Source: Pseudomonadota bacterium (lineage in GTDB: Bacteria > Myxococcota_A > UBA796 > UBA9615). From it: a stretch of DNA of 52,536 bases. The position numbers were made by a program, and so were the translations under genes. A model generated the notes under the pieces. That model saw nothing but the letters and a program-made list of their open reading frames with translations, was not told the origin of the DNA and searched no databases. Shown here in pieces: positions 43,758 through 52,395 of the stretch; position 1 is the stretch's first letter, and the number at the start of each line of letters is the position of its first letter. Location: assembly GCA_024229515.1 (NCBI GenBank), contig JAAESI010000164.1, positions 1-52,536 of the forward strand, in the 5' to 3' direction.

Positions 43758-44791
43758 GAGTGCTACTCGCCGCGACCGCCGCGCTGCTGCTCCTTCCCTG
43801 CTGCGCTCGCACAGGCGGAGGCGCCGACGAGCCTTCCTTCACGGAGGCCGTGGCCGACGTCTACACCCCCTGCAGCGCCGAAACGCTGAACTTCCAGGCC
43901 GCCTCCAAGGGCGTCCAGTTCGCGTTCAAGCCGTGTGGGAGCAACAACTTCATCCACGCCACGTGGTCGCCCAACGGGCTCAAGCTCTACTACCAGGCGA
44001 GCCAGGGCGGCTGGATCCGCAAGGACACGGGCGAGAACTACCGGCTCCGCGTGGGCGTGCCCAGCGCCCGCCCGACGTGGGTCAACAGCGAGTTGATGGC
44101 GTACCCCGACAGCAGCGGCAGCAAGATCGGCATCTACCAGACCAGCTCCCACATCCTGAACCTGCTGGAGATCCCGCACGTGAACCCGGAGCAGTTGGCT
44201 CGGGGCATCGGGGCCGATCACGTGCTCTACCTCGCGGCCGAGACCCGGGGCGGCGTGCAGGACATCTACCGCCTGGAGGCCAACACGGCCGAGACGGAGA
44301 AGGCGTTCTTGTGGATGGACTCGGGGGTCGAGGACTTCACCTACCGGCCGGAGTCGGACACCGTCTGCTACCGCGAGCTCGCCGGCAAGGACGTCATCTG
44401 CGCCGACGGCGAGACCGGCAAGGAGCTGGTGGTGGTCAAGGACCGCCTCCGCGGCGCCCTCAGCAAGGACAACCGGTACCTCGTCACGGAGGCCCCCGGA
44501 GAGCCCGTCAAGATCTTCGACGACGACCGCGAGCGGCCCGACTACCTGCCCACGACCGTGACCCCGCCGGCGCTCTGGATCCTCGATCTGGAGACCGGCA
44601 AGGAGGTGCTCTGGGAGGGCGTGCACGGCACGAACTTCGAGTGGTACGACGCCGCCACCTACTACGGCTCATTCATGCTCTGGGGGTTCGACGGCCACGA
44701 GACCAACCGCAACGTCACGCTCGTGGACCTGCGGAACTACCTCAAGGGCCAGGGCTGGGACGTGCCCCAGGCGGCCCTCGCCGTTCCCTGA
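43754..44791 (+). CDS. Putative lipoprotein, possible beta-propeller
   Basis: This 345-residue protein starts with MRVLLAATAALLLLPCC, which reads as a signal peptide with a possible lipobox (Cys16 or Cys17). The mature part has repeated segments with Trp/Tyr-Asp pairs, such as ATWSPNGLKLYYQ and SELMAYPDSSGSK, reminiscent of TolB/WD40-like propeller repeats. The assignment is weak. The ATG overlaps the carboxypeptidase stop by 4 nt, so it is co-translated. It meets the next gene tail-to-tail at TGATCA. Confidence 0.72.
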   Translation: MRVLLAATAALLLLPCCARTGGGADEPSFTEAVADVYTPCSAETLNFQAASKGVQFAFKPCGSNNFIHATWSPNGLKLYYQASQGGWIRKDTGENYRLRVGVPSARPTWVNSELMAYPDSSGSKIGIYQTSSHILNLLEIPHVNPEQLARGIGADHVLYLAAETRGGVQDIYRLEANTAETEKAFLWMDSGVEDFTYRPESDTVCYRELAGKDVICADGETGKELVVVKDRLRGALSKDNRYLVTEAPGEPVKIFDDDRERPDYLPTTVTPPALWILDLETGKEVLWEGVHGTNFEWYDAATYYGSFMLWGFDGHETNRNVTLVDLRNYLKGQGWDVPQAALAVP

Positions 44792-45559
44792 TCAGATCGG
44801 GGTCGACTCGAGCGCGGAGGTGATCCGCCGCCGCGCGTCCTTGTCCCCCGTCACCGGCGCCGGCCAGCCCTCGCCATCCCGACAGGCCTCGAGGTAGCCC
44901 CCTTCGGCGCGGAAGTCGAGGCAGCGGAAGCAGGGCCCGAACAGGTTCCCCTCGGGGTCGCCGATGGCGCCGTTGATCCAGCAGTTGGTGCCCGACCGCT
45001 TGTCCCAGAAGCTGAGCCGCAGCTCGAACGACAGGATGCGCAGGTCGTAGCGGCCCCCGAGGTACTCCCGGTAGGCGCCGATGGTCCGCAGCAGCGGCTG
45101 CAGCGACGGCACGGGGACGTCGGTCTTGCCCTCGATCGCCTCGACCAGGGCCTCGCCGTGGGTGTCGACCTCGGGCACGAACAGCGTGATGGTCCCCGCC
45201 ATCTCCGTGTTGTCCCAGGCGACCTCCAGCGCCGCCGAGTCGGCCGGTGTGACGGCCCCCAGATCCTGACTCAGCCGCTCGATCGCGCCCGCCTCGCCGA
45301 AGTACTGCGCGTACTGCGACGACAGGCCGAGCGGCTTGTAGTGGATGGTGGTGGTGTGGCCCGTCGGGATCGTGAACCCGGGGGTGCCTCCCCCGCCCGG
45401 GGCTGAGCCGGGCGGAGCGGTGGCGGGTTCAGGCTCGGGGTCGGGCTCCAGATCGGCTGAAGGGCAGGCGGCGAGCGCCAGCCCCAACACCAGGAGCGCT
45501 AGACTAGGCCCTTTTTGCGCCGGACCTCGTCCAGGACGCGGCGGTACTCGATGTCCCAC
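44792..45559 (-). CDS. Putative lipoprotein, start uncertain
   Basis: The frame encodes an exported lipoprotein with the hydrophobic signal LALLVLGLALAAC, a Pro/Glu-rich spacer, and a mature domain of about 240 residues ending in a Cys-containing segment (NCWINGAIGDPEGNLFGPCFRC). The start is uncertain: the GTG at 45559 gives a plausible signal peptide but lies inside the DUF507 gene, GTG at 45490 gives too short a signal, and no Shine-Dalgarno is clear for either. The same frame continues upstream to 45742 without coding character. The mature part has no recognised domain. Last gene of the minus-strand run. Confidence 0.68.
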   Translation of the reverse strand: MGHRVPPRPGRGPAQKGPSLALLVLGLALAACPSADLEPDPEPEPATAPPGSAPGGGGTPGFTIPTGHTTTIHYKPLGLSSQYAQYFGEAGAIERLSQDLGAVTPADSAALEVAWDNTEMAGTITLFVPEVDTHGEALVEAIEGKTDVPVPSLQPLLRTIGAYREYLGGRYDLRILSFELRLSFWDKRSGTNCWINGAIGDPEGNLFGPCFRCLDFRAEGGYLEACRDGEGWPAPVTGDKDARRRITSALESTPI

Positions 45560-46017
45560 TTGTCGGTTCCAGGGCGCAGGTTCTTGAGCTTTCCGCGGAC
45601 CTCCCGGTCCAGGTCTGCCTCGTCGATGAGGTGCTTGCGGAAGACCCGCATCATGGTACGTCGCATGAGGCGATCTTCGCCGAAGACCTCCTCGACGAAC
45701 CGGCTCATCATGAACACCTCGAGGATCTGACCGCAGATCCACTTGATGCCGTCATCCCCCGTGGGGTGCCCCTTCTCGTCCGCGAACCGGCCCTTGATCC
45801 GTCCGAACTGGTCGTACGTGATGTTGTGCGCTTCCATGTGCTCGCGCGTCTGCTGGACGATCCGCGATTCCTGCCGGAGGTACTCCTCCATGATGGCCTT
45901 GAGGTCGGCTTCGGCGTCGGCGCGGTTTTCCAGCTCGACGACGAGGTCTCCCTCGAGGCACAGGGTGGCGATGATGTCCTCGGCGAGGCGAGGGATCTGA
46001 GAGCGATACAGGCGCAT
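45499..46017 (-). CDS. DUF507-family protein
   Basis: This 172-residue soluble protein contains the DUF507 signature near its N-terminus (MRLYRSQIPRLAEDIIATL) and a second, related segment in its C-terminal half (VEEVFGEDRLMRRTMMRVFR). DUF507 proteins are often only about 90 residues, so this may be a duplicated or longer form. Function is unknown, and no signal peptide is present. It lies 15 nt from the beta-barrel gene upstream, and its 3' end probably overlaps the next lipoprotein gene. Confidence 0.82.
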   Translation of the reverse strand: MRLYRSQIPRLAEDIIATLCLEGDLVVELENRADAEADLKAIMEEYLRQESRIVQQTREHMEAHNITYDQFGRIKGRFADEKGHPTGDDGIKWICGQILEVFMMSRFVEEVFGEDRLMRRTMMRVFRKHLIDEADLDREVRGKLKNLRPGTDKWDIEYRRVLDEVRRKKGLV

Positions 46018-46032
46018 GGGGGAATCGAATCC

Positions 46033-46932
46033 TTAGAAGCGGAACTCGAAGCCGCCGCCGAAGCGGAGCTGCGAGAGCGTGTACTCCAGGTGCTGGGCTT
46101 CGAACTCGGGGGTGGCCTTGTTCAGTTCGGCCTCCCCCACCACCACACGGTGGTAACCCAGCTCAAAAGTGAAGCGGAAGATGTCGTGCACGTTCAGGTG
46201 GAAGCCGCCGTAGACCTCACCCCCGACCTCCGGTCCCTGGTCGGCATAGGGGTCGACGTTGTCGTCGTCGAACGCGTTGTTCTGCTCGTTGTCGATGAGC
46301 ACGAACTCGGTGGTGTCCAGGTCCGAGTAGGTCTGGACCCACGCCAGCATCACGCCACCGCCGACGAACGGCTGGAAGACGCGGAAGAACTGAAGGTTCG
46401 GGATCGTCAGTTCGTAGTTGCCGCCGATGGTCAGCGCGAAGAAGGCGACGTGGGTGCGTCGCCGCTCCTCCACGAAGTTCGACGGGCTCGGCGTGGCGTC
46501 GGGGTCCGACCCGTTGGGGATCGGCTCGCGCCAGGTGTAGTCGACGCCGCCGCGGTGCCCCGAGGGGCAGGCCGGGTCCGACCCGATGCCGCCGCGGTCG
46601 ACGCAATCGACCACGTCGTTGCTGCCGGCGGTGTTGTAGGAGCCGAGGAACGCGATCTTCATGCCGATGCCCATGAAGAAGTCGGTGGTGACCGGCACGG
46701 CGAGGCCGGGACCGAGCTTCAGCGCGGCGTGCTCATCGATCGCGGGGTTGAACCCGTAGAAGCGCATGCCGAGGCGCACCCACTTGTGCTCCTCCTCCCA
46801 CACTTCGAACGCGTTCTTGTCGCGCCACCACCCCTCTGGCATTTCCTCCTTCTTGGCGGCCTGAGCGAAGGCGGCCGGCGGCACGAGCAGGCTCGCAATG
46901 ACGGCAAGGAGGGCGAGGGTGCGCGCGGTCAT
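46033..46932 (-). CDS. Outer-membrane beta-barrel protein
   Basis: This 299-residue protein has a signal peptide (MTARTLALLAVIASLLVPPAAFAQA, cleavage after AFA). The rest has alternating hydrophobic/polar strands with many aromatic and glycine residues, and it ends FGGGFEFRF, with the terminal Phe recognised by the BAM machinery. No further family could be assigned. It lies within a run of envelope genes. Confidence 0.78.
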   Translation of the reverse strand: MTARTLALLAVIASLLVPPAAFAQAAKKEEMPEGWWRDKNAFEVWEEEHKWVRLGMRFYGFNPAIDEHAALKLGPGLAVPVTTDFFMGIGMKIAFLGSYNTAGSNDVVDCVDRGGIGSDPACPSGHRGGVDYTWREPIPNGSDPDATPSPSNFVEERRRTHVAFFALTIGGNYELTIPNLQFFRVFQPFVGGGVMLAWVQTYSDLDTTEFVLIDNEQNNAFDDDNVDPYADQGPEVGGEVYGGFHLNVHDIFRFTFELGYHRVVVGEAELNKATPEFEAQHLEYTLSQLRFGGGFEFRF

Positions 46933-46972
46933 GGGCGCGTAGTACCACGATTGGGCCCGGTGGGGCCAGAAG

Positions 46973-47473
46973 CTAGGAGCCAGACCCCTGGAGGTCCGAA
47001 ACGACCTCGCAGTCGGCCGTTCCGTCCGGTCCCGGAGCGCCCGCCTCGTCCAGGGTGTCGACTTCGATCGTCAGCGTGCCTTCCACGTCCCAGGTGTCGC
47101 CGAACGCCTCCGCCGTCGCGCCGATCCGCCCCACCCGCCCGGCGTCGGCGTCGCTGCAGTCGCCGCTGAGGGTGAAGCTCCCGGTGGTGTCGACCAGGCC
47201 GGTCCACACACAGCCGCTCAGGGTCAGGGTCCCGTCGAGCGAATCGCCGTCCTGTTCGAGCTCCATTCCGATGACGGGGATGCCCTCGGGGGTGGAGTCG
47301 AGGAACCCGAAGATCTGCTCCGGGGTCGCGTCCTCGGGCTGGCAGGTGCTGTCCCGCTGCGTCGTGGACAGGTTGTAGCTGCCGGACAGGTCCGGAATCG
47401 AGGGCTCCGGTTCGGGCTGCGGGCAAGCCGTGAGGGCCATCAACAGGCCGAGGGCGGGGATCAGGGTGCGCAC
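46973..47473 (-). CDS. Small lipoprotein of unknown function
   Basis: This 166-residue protein has a clear lipobox signal (MRTLIPALGLLMALTAC, Cys17), a Pro/Glu spacer and a mature domain beginning LSGSYNLSTT that contains four cysteines likely to form disulfides (for example near CQPE, GCVW and DCSD). The pattern is of a small secreted beta-rich domain. No family assigned. It is 8 nt from the preceding gene on the same strand and 40 nt from the beta-barrel gene. Confidence 0.75.
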   Translation of the reverse strand: MRTLIPALGLLMALTACPQPEPEPSIPDLSGSYNLSTTQRDSTCQPEDATPEQIFGFLDSTPEGIPVIGMELEQDGDSLDGTLTLSGCVWTGLVDTTGSFTLSGDCSDADAGRVGRIGATAEAFGDTWDVEGTLTIEVDTLDEAGAPGPDGTADCEVVSDLQGSGS

Positions 47474-47481
47474 GGCGCTCC

Positions 47482-47994
47482 TCAGGTGATGTTGTCGAAG
47501 GCCGCTTCGAGGCGCTCGACGGTCAGCGGGTACTGCTCACCGGCGGAGGCGGGGAGGGCCTCGTAGTTCAGCGACTGGGGCACGAAGTTGATCCGGATCT
47601 TCCCCCGGAGGAACTGCTGGATCGCCTCGTCGGGCCCCCAACTGCCGCCCGGGCAGTCGAACCGCTGCAGATCGAAGAAGACGTCCCGGTAGCGGCGCCC
47701 GATGGCGATCTCACTGCCGGCGTCCCCGACGCTGCCGATCCAGAAGTAGACGTAGTCGCGGAACATCAGGTGGAAGTCCGGCCGCGGCACGCGGAGGGTT
47801 TCCTTGGCGCCGTCAGCGTCGCCGCGCGAGACCGCCGCGCGCGACTGGCTGTCCGCCCTGGCACCCTGCTCGAGCTGACGGATCCGCCCCGCCAGATCGG
47901 CCTCGACCGTGCCCAGGACCGACGCGGGACGCGCGAACGGAGGCTCGGAGTCCTCGGCCGGGCCGGCCGCAATCGGCTCGTTCATGTCGGGCAT
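47482..47994 (-). CDS. C-terminal portion of the cyclase-like gene, or separate small gene
   Basis: This frame begins MPDMNEP and encodes about 170 residues: an Ala/Glu/Arg-rich helix and a domain with YVYFWIGSVGDAGSEIAIGRRYRD. Coding bias is strong throughout. It starts just where the upstream frame loses its bias and overlaps that stop by a few nt. It may be an independent gene coupled through ATGA (ATG at 47985), or the continuation of the upstream protein displaced by frameshifts. No domain was recognised. Confidence 0.6.
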   Translation of the reverse strand: MPDMNEPIAAGPAEDSEPPFARPASVLGTVEADLAGRIRQLEQGARADSQSRAAVSRGDADGAKETLRVPRPDFHLMFRDYVYFWIGSVGDAGSEIAIGRRYRDVFFDLQRFDCPGGSWGPDEAIQQFLRGKIRINFVPQSLNYEALPASAGEQYPLTVERLEAAFDNIT

Positions 47995-49781
47995 GGACGA
48001 CCCGGGTCTGGAACACGCGGAGGGGGTCGTACTCCTCGATCTCGCCGACCCCGGGGGTGGCGCTTGGTTCCGCGACGAGCTGCCGGGCCAGGGTCCATGA
48101 CCTGGCCGACGGGGTGCGGCTCGGTGGGCGCCTGGTCGGTGAGCCCTCCGCCCGGGATCGTGACCTCGAAGTAGTCGCCCGTCCCCAGTCCGACCCGCAG
48201 CTCCTCCGCGAACGGGTTGGCGCGCGCGTCCTCCCACGGTCGGCTGCGCACGTGGCGGTTCCGCTCGAACGCGGCCCGGAAGAGGGCGACGTAGCGGAGC
48301 GCATCCAGCGCGCGGGGGAAGGAGTCGACCAGCAGGCCGTCAGCGAAGTACCGGGGCTCCCCCCGGAGCACGCCGATGGTCCGCCGGATCTGCATCAGCG
48401 ACTGGATGCACAGCGAGACGAAGTCCGAGTCGCTCTGCTCCCCCAACAGCTCCCCCGCCTTGCGGGTGAAGTCGGCGATCTGGAGGAAGACGGCGGTTCC
48501 GTGGCGGCGCGGGGAGTACAGCTCCCGGCCCGGCGTCAGGTCGACCGCTACGACCGACGAGCGGAGCGAGTTGCCGTCGTGGGTCAGCCGGCCGGTGGGG
48601 TCTCGCTCCACCGCGCGCAGGAAGCTGGCGAGGGTGTTGAAGAAGTCCCACTTCAGGAGCGTGCGGCAGACCTCGATGAAGGGCCCCGCCAGCGGACGCA
48701 GCTCCTTCGGGTTGCGGATCCTCCGCGTCAACTCCTTGTCCAGACTGAGCTTCTTGGCGAGCGCCTTGGGGTCGCCGATCTGATCGATGTGGGCGAGCAG
48801 GTACTCGGCCGCGGCCGGCTGCACGCAGAGCAGCCAGGCGACCCGGCCGGCGAAGTCGTCGGGGTCGCCGATGGTGCTGTCGGGGTCCGCGATCTCAAGC
48901 CGCCCCGCCTTCTCCAGCAGCTCGTCGGTGACGAACGTCTCCACCAGGTAGCGGTCCGCCGCGCCGCCCTGCCCGCTCCCGACCCGCTCGTAGGCCACCT
49001 GCGCCGCGCCGCTGAGCACGCCATGCAGCTGCGTCCAGGTCTCCCGGTCGATGGTGAAGTCGAGGACCGCGAACAGCTCCTTGAGGTCGAAGAAGGCGTA
49101 GAGGCCGTCCGGCTTCTCCGTGAAGGGGAGCCGGTTGGAGACGAGCGCGCGGTACAGCGGGGAGCTGTAGACGTCGCCCACGACCTCGGAGACCGAGGAG
49201 ATCGCGAAGTCGTTCCGGGCCAGCAGCGACCGCAGGATCCGGTTCTTGACCCGCGCGTGCTGCGCCGGCTGCGTTCCCTTGAGGCGGAGCAGATCGACCA
49301 GGTACTTCTCGCCCTTGGCCGCCTCCAGCGGCACGTGGCGGCGGAGGTCGTCGACGATCCCCGCGTCGTTGTTCAGGATCGCGGCGACAGTCCGCGCGAT
49401 CTCGATCCAGAGGATGCCGTCCAGGTGCAGCCGGTCGCCTTGCGCGGACGCTCGCACGAGCAGGTCCGTCAGGGTGCGGACGTAGGGGTCGCTGCTGAGC
49501 TGCTCCGCCCCCAGCGCGGAGGCGTCCTCGGCGTGGTCGGGATCGGCGAGGCAGCGCCCCAACTCGCTGACCACGAGGCGGTGGAGGTCCGACAGCTGCT
49601 GCGCGCCACGGTCGATCGGGTACCCCAGCATCGCGCGATGCCGGGTCGTGTCCATGAACTCGAGGTAGCCCAGCGGGGGGATCGATCGCCCCAGATCGGG
49701 CAACAGCGACCCAAAAGCAGTGCGTCCCAGGAGGAAACGGCACTCCTGTACGACCGCATCCAGGCTCTCGGCGTACTGCAT
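47982..49781 (-). CDS. Class III cyclase-like regulatory protein, apparently frameshifted near its 3' end
   Basis: The frame gives 599 residues: an all-alpha N-terminal half (about 1-400) with no recognised family, then a divergent class III nucleotide cyclase-like domain from about 420 (TAVFLQIADFTRKAGEL, RYFADGLLVDSF, LRVGLGTGDYFEV). At about 48085-48100 the homology and the G/C-rich third positions switch to the +1 frame, where LARQLVAEPSATPG matches the end of a cyclase domain (the N-x-A-x-R-L part). Another switch occurs near 47995 to the frame ending at 47482. The last 30 or so residues of the annotated frame are therefore probably wrong. Catalytic metal aspartates are not conserved (IADFT only partly), so activity is doubtful. 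Confidence 0.68.
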   Translation of the reverse strand: MQYAESLDAVVQECRFLLGRTAFGSLLPDLGRSIPPLGYLEFMDTTRHRAMLGYPIDRGAQQLSDLHRLVVSELGRCLADPDHAEDASALGAEQLSSDPYVRTLTDLLVRASAQGDRLHLDGILWIEIARTVAAILNNDAGIVDDLRRHVPLEAAKGEKYLVDLLRLKGTQPAQHARVKNRILRSLLARNDFAISSVSEVVGDVYSSPLYRALVSNRLPFTEKPDGLYAFFDLKELFAVLDFTIDRETWTQLHGVLSGAAQVAYERVGSGQGGAADRYLVETFVTDELLEKAGRLEIADPDSTIGDPDDFAGRVAWLLCVQPAAAEYLLAHIDQIGDPKALAKKLSLDKELTRRIRNPKELRPLAGPFIEVCRTLLKWDFFNTLASFLRAVERDPTGRLTHDGNSLRSSVVAVDLTPGRELYSPRRHGTAVFLQIADFTRKAGELLGEQSDSDFVSLCIQSLMQIRRTIGVLRGEPRYFADGLLVDSFPRALDALRYVALFRAAFERNRHVRSRPWEDARANPFAEELRVGLGTGDYFEVTIPGGGLTDQAPTEPHPVGQVMDPGPAARRGTKRHPRGRRDRGVRPPPRVPDPGRPCPT

Positions 49782-49805
49782 CGCGAGACAGACTAGCGTC
49801 AGGAC

Positions 49806-50360
49806 CTAGGGATCTGCTTCCGGCGGGGCATCTTCGACGAGGATCAGTTCCAACATCCGCACCTCGCCGGGGCCGATGTTGGCCGGCAGGGGGAGCAGCG
49901 GCAGACGCACGGGATCGGGCTTGCTGAAGACCACCGGGTATGGAAGCACGCGCGCTCCCTGGCGGTCCACCTGGTAGACGAGCGGGTAGGAGACCTCGAG
50001 CGGATTGCCGTCGTGCTCCCCGAACTCAAGGGCCGTGATGACCCCGCTGAGGCAGGTCGCGAGCGCCTCGGGGGCGCTCCCCACTTCGGCGAAGATGTCG
50101 GTGGCGCTGCCGTCCCGCTGGACCGTGAAGGTGACCCCCGAGTCGCTGGCATCGACCCCCGTTCGGGCGTGCGTGCGGAAGCACTCGAAGAAGCCCTCGG
50201 TGGCGCTGTGAAGCACGGCCCGGACCTCGTCCGAGTCCAGGTACCGGTCCGTCGGCGAGCCCGGGAAGTTGAGCGCGTCGGTCGCCGCTCCCCCCATCGC
50301 CAGCGCCAACGCGGGGACGGCGACAGCGGCGGCGATCAGGCCGGTGGCGCGGCGGATCAC
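49806..50360 (-). CDS. Exported protein with AgmX/PglI C-terminal-like domain
   Basis: This 184-residue protein has a signal peptide (MIRRATGLIAAAVAVPALALA) and a mature domain resembling the AgmX/PglI C-terminal family of myxobacteria: FFECFRTHARTG, VTFTVQRDGSATDI, LATCLSGVITALEFG. The two cysteines are likely to form a disulfide. The family resemblance rests on the spacing of Cys and Gly strands and is moderate. The ATG overlaps the preceding gene by 4 nt, and the cyclase-like gene starts 24 nt downstream. Confidence 0.68.
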   Translation of the reverse strand: MIRRATGLIAAAVAVPALALAMGGAATDALNFPGSPTDRYLDSDEVRAVLHSATEGFFECFRTHARTGVDASDSGVTFTVQRDGSATDIFAEVGSAPEALATCLSGVITALEFGEHDGNPLEVSYPLVYQVDRQGARVLPYPVVFSKPDPVRLPLLPLPANIGPGEVRMLELILVEDAPPEADP

Positions 50361-51283
50361 GAGCCGTCTTCCTGGAAGAAGCGGCCGGTGATGGTGGCGG
50401 TCTGCTTGATCTCACCCCGGGTGGCGCCTCCGGCGCGCTCCGAGGTGATCGTCCGGTCCCACCGAATGGTCCAGGAGTTCGAGATCAGAGGCCGGCGGCC
50501 GGCGGATACGACGGGACCGAGCACCATCTGGCCCTCGATCGACCCCATCGCCTTGAGGGCCATGGGGCGGGCCGGGTGCTTGTCCCGGGACGCCTCCTGC
50601 AGGCTCCCGGCGTAGTCCATCGCGACGCAGCGCTTGCAGTCCGCGGGCGGGTCGGCGGCGGTGAAGGCGACGACGTGGTCCCAGTTCCGCTCGACGCTGG
50701 GATCGGGGCTGAACCGAAGCCGGTAGGTCGTGGCCTGCTTGTCCTTCCCCTTGGCCACGTGCGGGGGGAGGCGGAAGACCTGCATCAGCAGCGCCTCCAC
50801 GACGAGATCGCCGGGCCGTCCGGCGCCCAGCAGGTGGCTCCAGCCGAAGGAGTCCAGCAGCTCCCCGCTGCCGTGCACACGCAGCGACACCGACTTGCCG
50901 TCCAGGTCGGATAGATCCAAGGGACCGGGGCCGGCGCCGCGGTCCACGGTCGCGTCGAGATCCACGAGCCGAGAGACCACGCCGAGGCTGCGGTCGCGGA
51001 ACACGCGCCCGACGAACCGCTCCATCCCGCCCGAGATCGTGGTCGTCACGTCGGCGATGTCCGCCTGCAGCCCGGCCACGTCGTAGGCATCGGCCTCCGG
51101 GGGGAGGCGCACCAACTCGGTGGTGAGGTGGTGGGTCGCCTCGAACTGGAACCGCTCCAGCGTGTCCTGGGGCAGCAGGTACTCGACCGAGCGGCGTCCG
51201 GCGGCGTCCGCCGAGCCCCCGGCGAGGGCCCACGAAGCCGCGACGGCGGCACACACGACAAGGGCGACGAGGCGGCGATCCAT
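50357..51283 (-). CDS. Exported protein of unknown function
   Basis: This 308-residue protein starts at ATG 51283, which gives a signal peptide (MDRRLVALVVCAAVAASWALA); a longer frame to 51334 adds 17 residues without a signal. The mature part is beta-rich, with a CKRC pair late in the protein. No domain recognised. First gene of the minus-strand run, overlapping the next by 4 nt. Confidence 0.72.
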   Translation of the reverse strand: MDRRLVALVVCAAVAASWALAGGSADAAGRRSVEYLLPQDTLERFQFEATHHLTTELVRLPPEADAYDVAGLQADIADVTTTISGGMERFVGRVFRDRSLGVVSRLVDLDATVDRGAGPGPLDLSDLDGKSVSLRVHGSGELLDSFGWSHLLGAGRPGDLVVEALLMQVFRLPPHVAKGKDKQATTYRLRFSPDPSVERNWDHVVAFTAADPPADCKRCVAMDYAGSLQEASRDKHPARPMALKAMGSIEGQMVLGPVVSAGRRPLISNSWTIRWDRTITSERAGGATRGEIKQTATITGRFFQEDGS

Positions 51284-51630
51284 CAAGGCCCGTCGATATA
51301 CCACCCGAACCGGGGCCTCGCCCGGGCCCGTCAAGGTATCGTGCGGGGCACACGGATGATGTGGAGAGCCGACCGACGCAACCCCCTCCCCCGACGGGAT
51401 TTCCCTGATCCTTCAGGGGCTTGCCGCTCTCGCCGCTTGTCCCCACTTGTGGACAGTTCGTCGGGCGGATGTTGCGGGCGGGTGCAGAAATGGCCTGGTT
51501 TTGGTCAAGTGACTGAAATCACTCGGTTGTTCAATGTGCCTCATTCTCGCGCACTTCGGAAAAACCCTCTAGAACTCACGGGTTTGACGGCCCAACCACA
51601 GGAGAATCCCCAGAGTTGTCCACAGGCGAC
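51284..51630. other. Non-coding gap with DnaA-box-like sequences
   Basis: This 347-nt interval between divergent genes is less G+C-rich than the rest. It holds TTGTCCACA at 51616-51624 (one mismatch to TTATCCACA) and the inverted CTTGTGGACAG at 51446-51456. A run at about 51560-51570 (GGAAAAACCC) and GTGACTGAAATCACT (about 51508-51522, inverted repeat of 6 bp) are also visible. It could be a promoter pair, a regulatory site or an origin fragment. dnaA, dnaN and gyrB are not in the window. Confidence 0.4.
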
Positions 51631-52395
51631 GTGAACATTTCCAGCGGGGCCGTGATCCTGGCTGCCGGCCGGGGCGAACGGATGGGCTGCTCCAAGGCGC
51701 TGCTCCCGTGGGGAGACCGCACCCTGCTCGAGGCCTGGGTGGCGCGTTTCCGGGAGGCCGGGGTCGAGCGGATCGTGGCCGTCGTGGGGAACGACGGGGA
51801 CGCCATCGAGGCCGCCGTGTCCGACGATCTGGGGATCCTGTGGGCCCGCAACCCGGAGCCCGACACCACGGGGCCGCGCGAGAGTCTGCTGCTCGGGCTC
51901 GACCTGCTCCCGGCGGACACCCGCGTCTGGTTCACCCCGGTCGACACCCCCGTGGTCAACGGCGCGGTGCTGCGGCGCATGCGCAGGGCCTGGGTCCGGG
52001 CCGCCGACGCCGATCCCGAGGGGCCGGGTCCGCTGGTCGCGATGCCGTCGTACCGGCGGCAGTCGGGGCACCCTGCGCTGGCTGGCACCTCCTTCATCGC
52101 CCACCTGTACGAGGGCGAGCGGGGCGATCGCATCGACGCGGTGCTCAGTTGGGCCACGCGGAGGCAAGTGATCGTCGAGGTCGACGACGTGCGGGTGGTC
52201 GGCAACATGAACCGCCCCCGCGACTACGAGGCGTTCGCGCCTCCTCCCGGCGAGGCCTGGGACTGGGCCGAGGAGGCTGCCCCGCCCGCCGATGCAGGTG
52301 ACGCGACGCTGGACCTGGGGACGACCAACCCGGCGATCAACGCCGCCGGCATCGCGGGGGCGACCGACGAGTTCGACGCTCCGGAGCCCGAATAG
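51631..52395 (+). CDS. MobA-like nucleotidyltransferase
   Basis: This 254-residue GT-A-fold NTP transferase is related to MobA/MocA (CTP or GTP:molybdenum cofactor transferases) and MobA-like domain proteins. The nucleotide motif AAGRGERMGCSKALLPWG (about 11-28) contains GxG..R..G.K. WFTPVDTPVV (about 105-115) matches the LxDxP metal motif, with an ordinary Asp. A low-complexity acidic tail (after about 210) is not typical. The GTG at 51631 is chosen over TTG at 51616 because the first motif follows shortly. The substrate nucleotide is not decidable. Confidence 0.8.
   Translation: MNISSGAVILAAGRGERMGCSKALLPWGDRTLLEAWVARFREAGVERIVAVVGNDGDAIEAAVSDDLGILWARNPEPDTTGPRESLLLGLDLLPADTRVWFTPVDTPVVNGAVLRRMRRAWVRAADADPEGPGPLVAMPSYRRQSGHPALAGTSFIAHLYEGERGDRIDAVLSWATRRQVIVEVDDVRVVGNMNRPRDYEAFAPPPGEAWDWAEEAAPPADAGDATLDLGTTNPAINAAGIAGATDEFDAPEPE

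Noticed and set aside
51284..51630. A chromosome replication origin
   Set aside because: Only two DnaA-like matches are present, with no clustered boxes and no dnaA, dnaN or gyrB nearby, so origin status cannot be supported.
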